From: CAIQPS01 sp963721365
Lineage (GTDB): Bacteria > Actinomycetota > Thermoleophilia > RBG-16-64-13
Reading direction: 5' to 3'
DNA length: 64,000 bases
NCBI GenBank assembly: GCA_963721365.1
Contig: CAVRJE010000020.1
Location: forward strand, 62,001 to 126,000
Positions 35,173 to 44,705 of the stretch are shown piece by piece. How positions within the stretch are numbered: the first letter of the stretch is position 1; the number at the start of each line of letters is the position of its first letter. A program made the position numbers and the translations under genes. Under the pieces are notes generated by a model. The model was not told the DNA's origin and searched no databases. It was given only the letters and a program-made list of their open reading frames with translations.

Positions 35173-36648
35173 ATGCCCGAGCAATCAGCGGCAAAAGCTC
35201 GGGAGCGACGCGACTACGAACGGACCGCCTCTATTATCTCTGGGGCCCTGACCGTGGTCGGCAGTTCGGATCTAGCCATGCGTGGCCTCACCACCGCGGT
35301 GAAGCGCACAGCCAAGTCGGCGCAGCAGGAAATGATCGCCGAATGGCTCAAGGAGTACACGGCCCCCGGTCATCCAGGCAACACGTTCTTCAAGAACATC
35401 CGTCATCTTCATCCTAATGTACGCAAACGTTTTGTCGCCGGGATGATGGCCAATTTCTTCATGCGTGATCCGGAGTACACAGAGTCGCTCCTCGAGGAGA
35501 GAGGTATCTCCTCGCCGACAGCGATCCTCATCAGTCCCTCCATGCGGTGCAACCTACGCTGTGTCGGCTGCTATGCGGCCGAGTACGACGACGAGGACGA
35601 GCTCACCGAAGCCGAGGTCGAGAACATCATCGAGCAAGGCGAAGAGATCGGCTCCCGCGTCTACGTCATCCTGGGCGGCGAGCCATTCGTATGGCGCCCG
35701 CTCCTCGACGTCATCGAGCGTCATCCCCAGTCGGTCTTCATGGTCTTCACCAACGGCACCATGATCAACGACCGCATCGCCGACCGGATCGTCGAACTCG
35801 GCAACGTCTGCCCGACGATCAGCATCGAAGGCGGCCGGGAGGCCACCGACGCCCGTAGAGGCGCAGGTACCTACGACCGCATAATGGCGGCCATGGACCG
35901 GCTCCGCGAGCGTGGCGCCATGGTGGCTTTCTCGGCGACCGCCACCAGTCACAACATCGACGACATCACCTCGGATGAGTTCGCCGATCTAATGGTCGAG
36001 AAAGGCTGCTTCTACGGCTGGTACTTCTCGTACATGCCCGTGGGGCGCGATCCCGATCTCAGCCTCATGCCGAATCCCGACCAGCGGGATCAACTGCGGC
36101 GCGGCGTCATGCATATCCGGAACACGCGGCCGATCCTGGTCGCCGACTTCTGGGGTGACGGCACCCTCACCGGCGGTTGCCTGTCCGGCGGACGCAAGTA
36201 CATCCACATCAACAACAAAGGCGACGTCGAGCCCTGCATCTTCGCTCACTTCGCCACCGACAACGTCAAGGACACTCCGCTCCTGGATTGCCTCTGCTCG
36301 GACTTCTTCAAAGATCTCCGGCGCATGCAGCCCTTCGGCAAGAACCTGCTGCGGCCCTGCCCCATCATCGACCATCCGGCGGTCATGAAACGGGCGGTAG
36401 AACGCAACAACGCCTACCCCACGCACGAGGGCGCCGAGTCGCTGCTCACCGACCTTCAGCCCGGCCTGCACGAGTACGCCGCGGGAGTCCGCGACAAGCT
36501 CAACCCCATCTGGCAGAACGAGATGCCCTGGGCGCACGCCTGGTTGGACGCGGATCCCGAGTATCAGCGCCGCAAGAAACGCGGCGCCGACGCCTCACAG
36601 CTTGCCGACGAGGCCGGCGACGAGGCGGACGAGAAGATGGCTTCCTGA
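35173..36648 (+). CDS. Radical SAM protein of unknown substrate, with C-terminal SPASM-like region
   Basis: The SAM cluster motif is MRCNLRCVGCYAAEY near residue 125, followed by GGEPF (SAM-binding glycine loop) and a TIM-barrel core (MVFTNGTMIND, TISIEGGREATDARR). A C-terminal region with GGCLSGGRKYIHINNKGDVEPCIF and later LLRPCP resembles the auxiliary-cluster SPASM region. The first ~100 residues are helical and have no domain I recognise. The tail (from ~470) is charged and low-complexity. I see no precursor peptide or tailoring gene nearby, so RiPP maturation is not supported. ATG 35173 is chosen for its spacing to GGGAGG. Confidence 0.85.
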   Translation: MPEQSAAKARERRDYERTASIISGALTVVGSSDLAMRGLTTAVKRTAKSAQQEMIAEWLKEYTAPGHPGNTFFKNIRHLHPNVRKRFVAGMMANFFMRDPEYTESLLEERGISSPTAILISPSMRCNLRCVGCYAAEYDDEDELTEAEVENIIEQGEEIGSRVYVILGGEPFVWRPLLDVIERHPQSVFMVFTNGTMINDRIADRIVELGNVCPTISIEGGREATDARRGAGTYDRIMAAMDRLRERGAMVAFSATATSHNIDDITSDEFADLMVEKGCFYGWYFSYMPVGRDPDLSLMPNPDQRDQLRRGVMHIRNTRPILVADFWGDGTLTGGCLSGGRKYIHINNKGDVEPCIFAHFATDNVKDTPLLDCLCSDFFKDLRRMQPFGKNLLRPCPIIDHPAVMKRAVERNNAYPTHEGAESLLTDLQPGLHEYAAGVRDKLNPIWQNEMPWAHAWLDADPEYQRRKKRGADASQLADEAGDEADEKMAS

Positions 36649-36664
36649 GCCGACCGATGATCTA

Positions 36665-36700
36665 GGCTGCCGAGCAACGACGCGTCGTTGTTCGGCAGCC
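36665..36700. repeat. 18-bp hairpin between convergent genes; its right arm is repeated upstream of glyQS
   Basis: Two 18-base arms meet at 36682/36683 with one mismatch that would be a G-U pair. The right arm shares TCGTTGTTCGGCAGCCTC with 39864-39881, so the element is both a hairpin and one member of a repeat pair flanking glyQS. Confidence 0.7.
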
Positions 36701-36715
36701 TCATAGGCGGGAATG

Positions 36716-36752
36716 CGAGGGGGGCGGCGCCCGGCGGGCGCCGCCCCCCTCG
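36716..36752. terminator. Strong GC hairpin between convergent radical SAM and glyQS genes
   Basis: Arms of 16-17 bases pair perfectly around a three-base loop. It lies 67 bases after the radical SAM stop and 20 bases beyond the glyQS stop on the other strand. There is no U tract on either side, so it is a candidate bidirectional terminator or RNA-stabilising hairpin rather than a classic intrinsic terminator. Confidence 0.6.
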
Positions 36753-36771
36753 TCACTTCAGCGTTCTGCCG

Positions 36772-39700
36772 TCAGCCCTGCACGAACTCCAGCCAGGCGA
36801 TCATCTTGACGGTCCCGGCCACCGCGGCCAGTTGCCGCAGCCGGTTCAGCCGGACGGCCTCGTCCTCGGCCATGACCAGCACGTCGTCGAAGTAGCGATC
36901 AACGACGGGACGCAGGCCGGCAAGCACGCCCAGGGCCTTCTCGTAGTCGCGCTTCTCCGCGGCGATCGCCGCATCACCGGCCACCTGCCACCACTCACCC
37001 AGCAAGACCCGCTCGGCTTCAGTCTGGAAGAGCGACGGGAGCACGCCTCCCAGCGCCTCGCCGGCGACCTGCGAGGCAGCGCCGCTGGGCAACTTCTTTG
37101 CGAGATTGGCAGGCCGGCTGTACACGGTCACCAGGTCGTCCCATGAGGGGCCGGACCGGAAACGCTGTAGGGCCTCGGCCCGGGCGCGCAGGTCGAGGAA
37201 GTCGCGCGAGGTCGGGAGTACCGCGTCCACGGTGTCGCGAGCGATGCCGTCGTCGGCCAACGCCTTCGCCAGCCGCTCGAGGATGAAGGCCGTCGCTTCA
37301 GGAACGACCGCTCCTCGCTCGACCAGTCCCGGGAACTTCTCCAGGCCGCCGTACGCTTGCTCCACCAGCTTCTCGACGTCGTAGCGCAGGCCGTGTTTCG
37401 CGGCTATGGCCACCATCCCCGCCGCAGCCCGGCGGAGGCCGTAGGGGTCCTTGGACCCCGAGGGCGGTTCCCCGCAGGCGAAGGCCGCGACGATGTTGTC
37501 CACCTTCTCGGCCGTGGCGAGCAGAGCGCCGGGAAGCGTCTCGGGCACCACGCCGCCCGCCGCGTCGGGCAGGAACTGCTCTCGCAGCGCCTTGGCCACC
37601 TCGGGGTGATGGCCTTCCATGAGCGCGTACTTCTCGCCCATGACCCCCTCGAGGTCCGCGAACTCCCTCACCATGACCGACACCTGGTCGGCCTTGGCCA
37701 GCTTCGCCGCTTCGACCGCGCGCTCCCGGGCCACGCCGGGAGCTCTCGTCACCTCTCCCAGGTGCCGCACCAGCGCTACCAGCCGCTCGGTCTTGTCGCG
37801 CATGGTCCCGGCCTTGACGTGGAACACGATCTTGTCGAGTTGGGCGGCCATGTCCTGCAGGCCGGTGACTCTGTCCTTCTCGAACGAGAATTCCGCGTCC
37901 TCCATCCTCCCTTGCAGCACGCGCTCGTTCCCGGCGGTGATCTGCTTGGTCCATGCCGGGTCTCCGTTGCTCACGTACAGGAAACGGTTGGAGAGCGCCC
38001 CGGTCTCTTCGACCAGCGGGAAGTATCTCTGGTGCGACTGCATGGCGGTGACCAGGACCTCGGACGGCAGAGCGAGGTGGTGGTGGGCGAACAGTCCTTG
38101 CGCGATCGTGGGCTTCTCGACCAGAAACAGCACCTCTTCCAGCTTGCCGCCCGGATCGATCACCTCCAGGCTCTGCTCGTCCGCGACCCGTTCCAACTCA
38201 CCCCAGATGAGCCGCTCGCGCTCCCTGTGATCGACCAGGACCCCGGCCCGTCTCATGGCTTCGACGTAGTCGCGTGGCCTGGCGATCTGCACCGGCGCCC
38301 CCAGCCAACGGTGGCCTTTGCTCGTCCGGCCGGAGGTGAGCCCGGCTATGCCGAAGGGGATCACCGTATCGCCCCACAGAGCCGCCAGCCAGCGGATGGG
38401 GCGCGAGAAGCGCACGTCGCGATAGCCCCAGCGCATGTTCTTGGGGAAGTACATGTCGCGGACGATCTTGAGACAGATGTCGGGGAGCAAGGCGGCGGTC
38501 GGCCGGCTCTCGCTGCGGGTGATGTAGTAGACGAACTTCCTGCCCGCTTCCTCGCGCACTTCCAGCTCGGCCGGCGACACGCCCTTTGCCCGGGCAAAGC
38601 CTTCGCAGGCCTTGGTCGGCTCGCCGTCCGCGTCGAAGGCGGCCTCGTAGGCCGGGCCCCTCTGGATGATCTCCCGGGGGACCTGCTCGCCCGGAACGCC
38701 GCTGAGCAGCACCGCGATCCGGCGGGGTGACACCATGACGTTCACATCCTTCGCCGGCACGGCGACGCCCTCGGAGGCGAACAGTCCCGCCACCCGGTCG
38801 GGCAGGAGGTCGATCGCGGCCCGGCACGCCGATGCCGGCATCTCCTCCACCCCTATCTCCACGAGGAGATCGCGGCTGCCCCGGTCCTTGGACGAGATCC
38901 ACTCCTTGGCTGCGCCGCCCGCCGGGCCGCCGGCCGCGCCTCCGGCCGTGATCACGGGCGCCGCGACCGCCGGTTCAGCTCCGGGCTGCTCCGCGTCGAA
39001 CTGGTCGACGTACGCCTCGGCCACCTTGCGGGCCAAGTTGCGGACGCGGGCGATGTAGCCGGTGCGCTCGGTGACGCTGATGGCGCCGCGTGCGTCGAGC
39101 AGGTTGAACGTGTGCGAAGCTTTGAGCACGAAATCGTAGGCCGGCCGGGCCAGCCCGCGGTCCAGGCACCTCTCGCATTCGCGCTCGCAGTCGGAGAACG
39201 ACCGCTGCAGCAGCGGGATGTCGGCCAAGTCGAAGTTGTAAACCGACCACTGGGCCTCGTTTGCCTTGTGGACGTCGCCGTAAGTGACGCCCGGCACCCA
39301 TTCGAGATCGAACACGTTGTCGATGCCCTGCAGGTACATCGTCAGCCGCTCGGTGCCATAGGTCAGTTCCACGCTGGGAGGATCGAGGTCGATGCCGCCC
39401 ACCTGCTGGAAGTAGGTGAATTGGGTGCACTCCATGCCGTCGATCCACACTTCCCAGCCCAGACCCCATGCGCCCAGAGTCGGGGATTCCCAGTCGTCCT
39501 CCACGAACCGGACGTCGTGCTTGGCCAGGTCGATCCCCAGGTGTGCGAGCGACGCGAGATAGAGGTCCTGGACGTTGTCCGGACAGGGCTTGAGGATCAC
39601 CTGGTACTGATAGTAGTGGCCCAGCCGGTAGGGGTTCTCCCCATAGCGCCCATCCGTGGGCCTGATCGAGGGCTCCACATAGGCGACTTTCCAGGGATCG

Positions 39701-39849
39701 GGGCCCAGCACCTTGAGGAACGTGGCCGGGTTGAAGGTGCCCGCACCCACCTCGGTGTGATGCGGCTGCCAGATGATACAGCCCTGCTTTGCCCAGAACT
39801 CCTGCAGACCCAGGAGCACGTTCTGGAATGTGGGTTTCTCACCACTCAC
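36772..39849 (-). CDS. glyQS: Glycyl-tRNA synthetase, fused alpha and beta subunits
   Basis: This 1025-residue protein joins both chains of the bacterial-type glycyl-tRNA synthetase. Residues 1-~300 are GlyQ (FQNVLLGLQEFWAKQGCII, class II motifs, FNLLDARGAISVTER). An Ala/Gly/Pro-rich linker covers ~300-330. The rest is GlyS (LLVEIGVEEMP, SPRRIAVLLSG, the HD-like and DALR anticodon regions, ending DEAVRLNRLRQLAA). Fused forms are known in a few bacterial groups; many actinomycetes instead use the unrelated dimeric GlyRS. The frame is intact throughout. An 18-base repeat flanks the gene on both sides. Confidence 0.96.
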   Translation of the reverse strand: MSGEKPTFQNVLLGLQEFWAKQGCIIWQPHHTEVGAGTFNPATFLKVLGPDPWKVAYVEPSIRPTDGRYGENPYRLGHYYQYQVILKPCPDNVQDLYLASLAHLGIDLAKHDVRFVEDDWESPTLGAWGLGWEVWIDGMECTQFTYFQQVGGIDLDPPSVELTYGTERLTMYLQGIDNVFDLEWVPGVTYGDVHKANEAQWSVYNFDLADIPLLQRSFSDCERECERCLDRGLARPAYDFVLKASHTFNLLDARGAISVTERTGYIARVRNLARKVAEAYVDQFDAEQPGAEPAVAAPVITAGGAAGGPAGGAAKEWISSKDRGSRDLLVEIGVEEMPASACRAAIDLLPDRVAGLFASEGVAVPAKDVNVMVSPRRIAVLLSGVPGEQVPREIIQRGPAYEAAFDADGEPTKACEGFARAKGVSPAELEVREEAGRKFVYYITRSESRPTAALLPDICLKIVRDMYFPKNMRWGYRDVRFSRPIRWLAALWGDTVIPFGIAGLTSGRTSKGHRWLGAPVQIARPRDYVEAMRRAGVLVDHRERERLIWGELERVADEQSLEVIDPGGKLEEVLFLVEKPTIAQGLFAHHHLALPSEVLVTAMQSHQRYFPLVEETGALSNRFLYVSNGDPAWTKQITAGNERVLQGRMEDAEFSFEKDRVTGLQDMAAQLDKIVFHVKAGTMRDKTERLVALVRHLGEVTRAPGVARERAVEAAKLAKADQVSVMVREFADLEGVMGEKYALMEGHHPEVAKALREQFLPDAAGGVVPETLPGALLATAEKVDNIVAAFACGEPPSGSKDPYGLRRAAAGMVAIAAKHGLRYDVEKLVEQAYGGLEKFPGLVERGAVVPEATAFILERLAKALADDGIARDTVDAVLPTSRDFLDLRARAEALQRFRSGPSWDDLVTVYSRPANLAKKLPSGAASQVAGEALGGVLPSLFQTEAERVLLGEWWQVAGDAAIAAEKRDYEKALGVLAGLRPVVDRYFDDVLVMAEDEAVRLNRLRQLAAVAGTVKMIAWLEFVQG

Positions 39850-39863
39850 GGTCGACCTCGGCT

Positions 39864-39881
39864 TCGTTGTTCGGCAGCCTC
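39864..39881. repeat. 18-bp direct repeat, copy upstream of glyQS (partner at 36685-36702)
   Basis: TCGTTGTTCGGCAGCCTC occurs identically at 36685-36702 and here, and the similarity continues for several more bases (TCATAGGC versus TCGTAAGC). The two copies bracket glyQS exactly. Confidence 0.8.
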
Positions 39882-39957
39882 GTAAGCCGCGATTTTAGCA
39901 GTCCGGCGCGAGCGACCGATGACGAAGCGGCCCGCATGGTCCAGCCGACCGGCCGGA

Positions 39958-41958
39958 TCAGGGGGTCGGCGGCGGCGGAGTGGTGGGTTGCGTCGTGGTT
40001 GTCGGCGGCGCCGTGGTTGTCGTCGTGGTCGGCGGCGCCGTGGTGGTCGTGGTCACCGGCACCCGCGCAATGGTGATGTCCACTACGCTACCGATCTTGA
40101 CCTCCACTCCGGCGGCCGGGTCCTGATAGATACACAGCCCCGGCTTGAAGTCCGGCGTCTCCAGGTTGACCACTCTGGCCTTCAGGCCGTATTGCGCGAG
40201 CTTGGCCTTCGCCTGCGCTTCGGACAGCCCGAGCGCGGCCACCGCCGGGACCTTCACGGTCGTCACCGGCGGAGCGTTGCTCACGTATACGTTCACAGTG
40301 GAGCCTGGCTGCACCTCGACCCCTGCTTTCGGGTCCTGGTCTACCACGGTGCCGCCGGGCAACTGAGAATCGATCGCTTCCACCTTCCCCACCAGATTCA
40401 TGCTGGTCAGCAACGCGAGGGCGTTGGCCTGCGCCATCCCGCTCAGGGGCGGGACCTTGATCGTGTTGGTCGCCGCCGCCACAGTGATGGTCACGCTCGT
40501 CCCCGCGTCAACCTTCTTGCCGCCCTCGGGGTTTTGCCGAAGTACGGAGCCGACCGCCTGTTCGGGGTTGACCTCAGGCTTGGAAACCACTTTGAGCCCG
40601 GCGGCGCCGAGTTTCTCCGCCGCTTGTACCTCGGTCATACCCACTACATTCGGGACTTCGACCTTCCCTTCGCCGGAGGAGATCCAGATGCTGATCGTCT
40701 TGCCCTTTTCCAGCTTGGTGTCCTGGTCCGGGTCTTGGCGGGCCACGTCGCCCTCGGCAACCTCGGCCGAAGGTTGCACACCCTCTTTCTCGGATTTGAA
40801 GCCGGCCGCCTCGATCTTCGCGATGGCGGCGGCCTCGCTCAGCCCGACGACACCCGGTACCGTCCCCAGATCGGCCTCGGCGGTGCTCCAGTTGGACAGG
40901 ATCACGTAGGCGCCCCCGGCCAGAGCCAGTATGAGGATGATGACGAGTATCCAGGGCCACACGCTCCGCGGGCGGCCGGGCTCGTCTTCGGGCTCGATGA
41001 TAGGCGCCGGCAGATCGGGCGGGCGCCGGCGGACCTGCGTCGGCTGGGCCGCACCCTGCGTGCCCGCGGCGGCAGCAACCGCCGACGTGGTCATCACCCG
41101 GGTCACCTCGTCCGCGAAGCCGCTCGGCGCTACCACCGGCTGGCCCTCCTGGACCCGCCGCAGATCGTCCAGCATCGCCTGCGCCGTCAGGTAGCGATCG
41201 ACGGGGCGTTTGCCGAGTGCGCGCAGGATGACGGCCTCGAGGTTCTCGGGGACGAGCGGATTGATGCTTCGAGGCGTAGCCGGAAGGTCGTGCACGTGCT
41301 TCATCGCGATGCTTACCGGGTTCTCTCCGTCGAACGGGAGGCCCCCGGTGGCCATCTCGAACATCACAACACCCAACGAGTACAGGTCCGAAGCGGCCTC
41401 TACCGGCTGTCCCTGCGCCTGCTCCGGCGAGAAGTAGTGGGCGGTCCCCAGGATCGACCCGGCTTCGGTCATGGTCGAGGCGCTGCCGGCCCGGGCGATG
41501 CCGAAGTCGGTGACCTTCACCCGGCCCTCGTTGTCGATGATGATGTTCTGCGGCTTGATATCGCGGTGGATGACGTCGCGCCGGTGGGCGAAGCGAAGCG
41601 CCTCGACGATCTGCACCGATATCGATACCAGTAGCTCCGGGCTCAAGGGGGCGTACTTGACGATGATCTCCTTGAGGGACCTTCCCTCGAGGTACTCCAT
41701 CGCGATGTAGTAGGTACCCTCCGCCTCGCCGCGGTCGTAGATCTGGACGATATTCGGATGGTTGAGGCCGGCCGCGCTGCTCGCTTCCCGGCGGAAACGC
41801 TCCACAAACTGCTCGTCGTGCGCGTAGCGGGACGAAAGAACCTTGAGAGCGACCTGCCGGCCGAGCAGCCGGTCATTGGCGAGGAAGACATCGGCAAAGC
41901 CGCCGCTGCCCAGTTTCCGGACGACCTCGTAGCGATCGTCGAATACGCGTCCTATCAA
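39958..41958 (-). CDS. pknB: PASTA-domain serine/threonine kinase (PknB family)
   Basis: A transmembrane Hanks-type kinase that senses peptidoglycan fragments. The kinase domain has LGSGGFADVFLA, VALKVL, the catalytic loop HRDIKPQNIII, DFG (VTDFGIAR) and GTAHYFSPEQA. A Pro/Gln-rich juxtamembrane part, one helix (near residues 325-345) and four extracellular PASTA repeats follow (starting about VPGVVGLS, VPNVVGMT, VPPLSGMA and VPAVAALG). The protein ends in a Thr/Pro-rich tail of about 30 residues made by a DNA repeat. It is the last gene of the actinobacterial cell-wall signalling operon and likely phosphorylates the FHA proteins and other division proteins. Confidence 0.96.
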   Translation of the reverse strand: MIGRVFDDRYEVVRKLGSGGFADVFLANDRLLGRQVALKVLSSRYAHDEQFVERFRREASSAAGLNHPNIVQIYDRGEAEGTYYIAMEYLEGRSLKEIIVKYAPLSPELLVSISVQIVEALRFAHRRDVIHRDIKPQNIIIDNEGRVKVTDFGIARAGSASTMTEAGSILGTAHYFSPEQAQGQPVEAASDLYSLGVVMFEMATGGLPFDGENPVSIAMKHVHDLPATPRSINPLVPENLEAVILRALGKRPVDRYLTAQAMLDDLRRVQEGQPVVAPSGFADEVTRVMTTSAVAAAAGTQGAAQPTQVRRRPPDLPAPIIEPEDEPGRPRSVWPWILVIILILALAGGAYVILSNWSTAEADLGTVPGVVGLSEAAAIAKIEAAGFKSEKEGVQPSAEVAEGDVARQDPDQDTKLEKGKTISIWISSGEGKVEVPNVVGMTEVQAAEKLGAAGLKVVSKPEVNPEQAVGSVLRQNPEGGKKVDAGTSVTITVAAATNTIKVPPLSGMAQANALALLTSMNLVGKVEAIDSQLPGGTVVDQDPKAGVEVQPGSTVNVYVSNAPPVTTVKVPAVAALGLSEAQAKAKLAQYGLKARVVNLETPDFKPGLCIYQDPAAGVEVKIGSVVDITIARVPVTTTTTAPPTTTTTTAPPTTTTQPTTPPPPTP
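39960..40062. repeat. Low-complexity repeat encoding the Thr/Pro tail of PknB
   Basis: Near-repeats of GTGGTCGGCGGCGCCGTGGT type units encode TTTTAPPTTTT blocks at the PknB C-terminus. They probably make a flexible extracellular tail, perhaps O-glycosylated as in other actinomycetes (inference). Confidence 0.75.
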
Positions 41959-42036
41959 GACTCTACCGTCCCCCGGCGCCTTCCGGCGCCATTCTCCACG
42001 CGGTGCACACGGGAAATACTACCCTATCCCTCTGAG

Positions 42037-43450
42037 TCAGAGCCCGAGAGCGGCCGCGATGACTTGCCTCGCGATCGGCGCCGCTACACTGCCGCCCGAC
42101 CCACCATTCTCCACGAGCACCACCACCGCCACCTTCGGGTCTCCGGCCGGCGCGAAACCCGCGAACCACGCGTGCGATGTGTTGTTCACCACTTCGGCAG
42201 TCCCTGTCTTGCCTGCAACCTGGACGCCCTTCAGCGCGGCGGCGGTTCCCGTGCCGCTGTTCACCACCTCTATCATGAGGTCCCGCATGGTCGCCGCGGT
42301 CGCGGCGCTGATCGGGTTCAGCCAGACGCCCGGCGAGGTCTTGTCGACCAGGGCTCCGTTGTAGCTCAGCACCTGGTCCACTATGTACGGCTTCATGATC
42401 TTGCCCTCGATTAGCCACCGCCGAAGCAGCAAGCGCCATGAGGAGCGGAGTCGAGAGCACGGCCCCCTGCCCGATAGAGGCCTGGGCCACGTGAGCCGTG
42501 TCCATCTTGGCCGGATCGGGGAAGAAGCTCTTGGCCCCCCCGAGCCTCCAGGGGAACCGCTCGCCGAAGCCGAAATCGGCGGCGTAGCCGCCAGGGTGTT
42601 CGCGCCCAGGTCGACCCCGAGCTTGGCGAACGTGGTATTGATACTGCTCGCGAATGCCTTGGCGAACGTGTGCTTCCCGTAGACCTTGTCTCCGAAGTTG
42701 TTGACCTCATAGCCTCCGAGCGTGACCGATCCGGTGTCGACGAACTCGGTCTCGGGCGTGACCGTGCCAGTCTGCAGGCCGGCCGAGGCCACGACCATCT
42801 TGAACACCGACCCCGGTGGGTAGAGGCCGGAGGTAGCCCGGTTGATGAGTGGCTTGTCGGGATCGGCGATGATGTCCTTCCACTGCGAATCGATCTTGTT
42901 CGGATCGTAGCCGGGGTAGGACACCATGGCGAGGATGGCGCCCGTCCGCGGATCGAGGGCGACCACCGCCCCTTTCCGGTCTCCCAGAGCCTGCCGCCGC
43001 GGCCCGCTGGACCTTCATCTGTATGGTGAGCTTCAGATCGGCCCCGCGCTTGTTCTGGCCGAGTATCTGGCTCCAGGAGCCGGTCACGCCAAGGAGGCCC
43101 GTCTGGCCGGTGAGCTCCTCGTTGTAGACGCGCTCGACGCCGGCCCGGCCGTATTTGAGGCTGTTGTAGCCGAGCCAGGGTGAGGTGAGGCTCCCCAGGG
43201 GATACTCGCGGAGGTAGTACTGCCCTTCCTGGCGGTTGTTCGCGAGCTCCTCGCCGTCCGCCGAGAGGATGAGGCCGCGCTCGATCTTCATCTCGTCCTC
43301 GACCGCCCGGGTGTTGGCCGCGTTCACCTTCAGGCTCGGCGCCGCCCATACCTGGACGTAGGTGAGCATCAGGATCAGGCCCACGAACAGAACCACGAAG
43401 AAGTAGAAGAGTCTGCGGATGGACTTATCCACTGCGCGCCGCTTTGTCAC
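42037..43450 (-). CDS. pbpA: Penicillin-binding protein, PbpA type (three frameshifts)
   Basis: A membrane-anchored peptidoglycan transpeptidase partnered with RodA. It has one N-terminal helix (LFYFFVVLFVGLILML) and the dimerisation segment ERGLILSADGEELANN. The catalytic motifs are SxxK in YPPGSVFKMV, SxN in SSINTTF and KTG in VAGKTGTAEV, all intact. The frame breaks near 42992-42998 (before GDRKGAVVALDPR), near 42586-42600 (before ADFGFGERFPWRLGG) and near 42408-42412 (before KIMKPYIVD). One-base changes restore a continuous protein of about 470 residues. GTG 43450 overlaps the rodA end by 26 bases; GTG 43432 is an alternative start. Confidence 0.88.
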
Positions 43451-44705
43451 TCGCCCGAAGCAGCAAGGCCAGCAGGACGAAGTTGGCCACCACCGAGCTG
43501 CCGCCGTAGCTCACGAAGGGCAGGGTGATGCCGGTAAGCGGGATGAGCTTGATCACCCCGCCGATGATGATGAAGGCCTGCAGGGCGAAGATGCTGGTGA
43601 GACCGGTGGCCAGCAACCGGGAGAAGTCGTCACGGCTCCGCATAGCGACACGAAGCCCGCGATACGTGAAGATGAGGTAGAGGAGGATGATCCCGGTGCC
43701 CCCAACGAGCCCGAGTTCCTCCCCTATGGCGGAGAAGATGAAGTCGGATTCCAGGTGGGGGATGATGGGGTTGCCCGATTGCAGGATGAGATACCCCTGT
43801 CCCAGCCCCCGTCCAAAGAGCCCGCCGGAGGCAAGCGAGAACAAGGACTGGACGATCTGGTATCCCTTACCGCTCGGGTCGGCCCAGGGATCGAGCCAGA
43901 TGTCGACGCGGGTCTGCACGTGCGCGAAGACGAAGTACAGCGCCGTCGCCCCGATCAGGAACAAGACCACTCCCACGACCACGTACAAGACCCGGCCTGT
44001 AGCCACATAGATCAGCGCGAGTAGGGCCCCGAAGAAGAGCAGGCTGGTACCGAGATCCTTCATGAAGATCATGAGCAATATCGAGAATCCCCAGACGGTG
44101 AGGAGCGGTGCGAGGTAGCGAAAGGGGGGGAACGGGACGCCCAGGACCCGGCGGGTGCTCACGGTGAGCACTTCGCGGACATCGACGAGGTACGCCGCGA
44201 AGAAGGCCATCAGCAGCACCTTGCCGAACTCGGCCGGCTGGAAGTGGATAGGGCCGAAGGCGAGCCACAAACGGGAGCCGTTTATCTCCTGGCCCACTCC
44301 GGCGGTGACGAGCAGGAGCGCGAGACCGGCGATCCCGAGCCAGTACTTGTGCCGAGCAAGTGGCTTGAGGTCGCGCACGACCGCAAGCACGAGCAAGAAC
44401 GCCACGAGGCCGACCACCAGCCACATCGCCTGCTTCAGGGCAAGGTCCTCGTCGATGCGGTAGAGCAGTAGCAGGCCGAGGGTCGAGAGAAGCGCGGTCA
44501 CCGGCAACAGGTACGGATCGGCCAGAGGAGCGAGCACCCTGCGGCCGATGTGGGCGATGGCGAAAAGGGCGAGGAACAGAAAGCCATACGTCAGTGACGA
44601 CCAGGTGAGGGTCTCCGACTTGACCGTGTAGACGAGGGCGAAACCTAGAGTGGTCAGGATAAGCGCCGGAAGGAGAAAGACTAGCTCGCGGTTACGGACG
44701 CTCAC
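43425..44705 (-). CDS. rodA: RodA/FtsW-family peptidoglycan glycosyltransferase
   Basis: A SEDS-family polytopic membrane enzyme that polymerises lipid II. About ten or more helices are predicted by eye. Family motifs include LLYRIDEDLALKQAMW, NGSRLWLAFGPIHFQPAEFGK, FSILLMIFMKDLGTSLLFFG and the C-terminal PLTGITLPFVSYGGSS. Position between pstP and pbpA identifies it as the RodA-type partner of the adjacent PbpA rather than FtsW of the dcw cluster. The GTG start overlaps the pstP stop by four bases (GTGA). No frame break. Confidence 0.95.
   Translation of the reverse strand: MSVRNRELVFLLPALILTTLGFALVYTVKSETLTWSSLTYGFLFLALFAIAHIGRRVLAPLADPYLLPVTALLSTLGLLLLYRIDEDLALKQAMWLVVGLVAFLLVLAVVRDLKPLARHKYWLGIAGLALLLVTAGVGQEINGSRLWLAFGPIHFQPAEFGKVLLMAFFAAYLVDVREVLTVSTRRVLGVPFPPFRYLAPLLTVWGFSILLMIFMKDLGTSLLFFGALLALIYVATGRVLYVVVGVVLFLIGATALYFVFAHVQTRVDIWLDPWADPSGKGYQIVQSLFSLASGGLFGRGLGQGYLILQSGNPIIPHLESDFIFSAIGEELGLVGGTGIILLYLIFTYRGLRVAMRSRDDFSRLLATGLTSIFALQAFIIIGGVIKLIPLTGITLPFVSYGGSSVVANFVLLALLLRASDKAARSG

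Noticed and set aside
39850..39957. T-box riboswitch upstream of glyQS
   Set aside because: No T-box core, specifier stem or terminator/antiterminator pair was found in the short upstream region.
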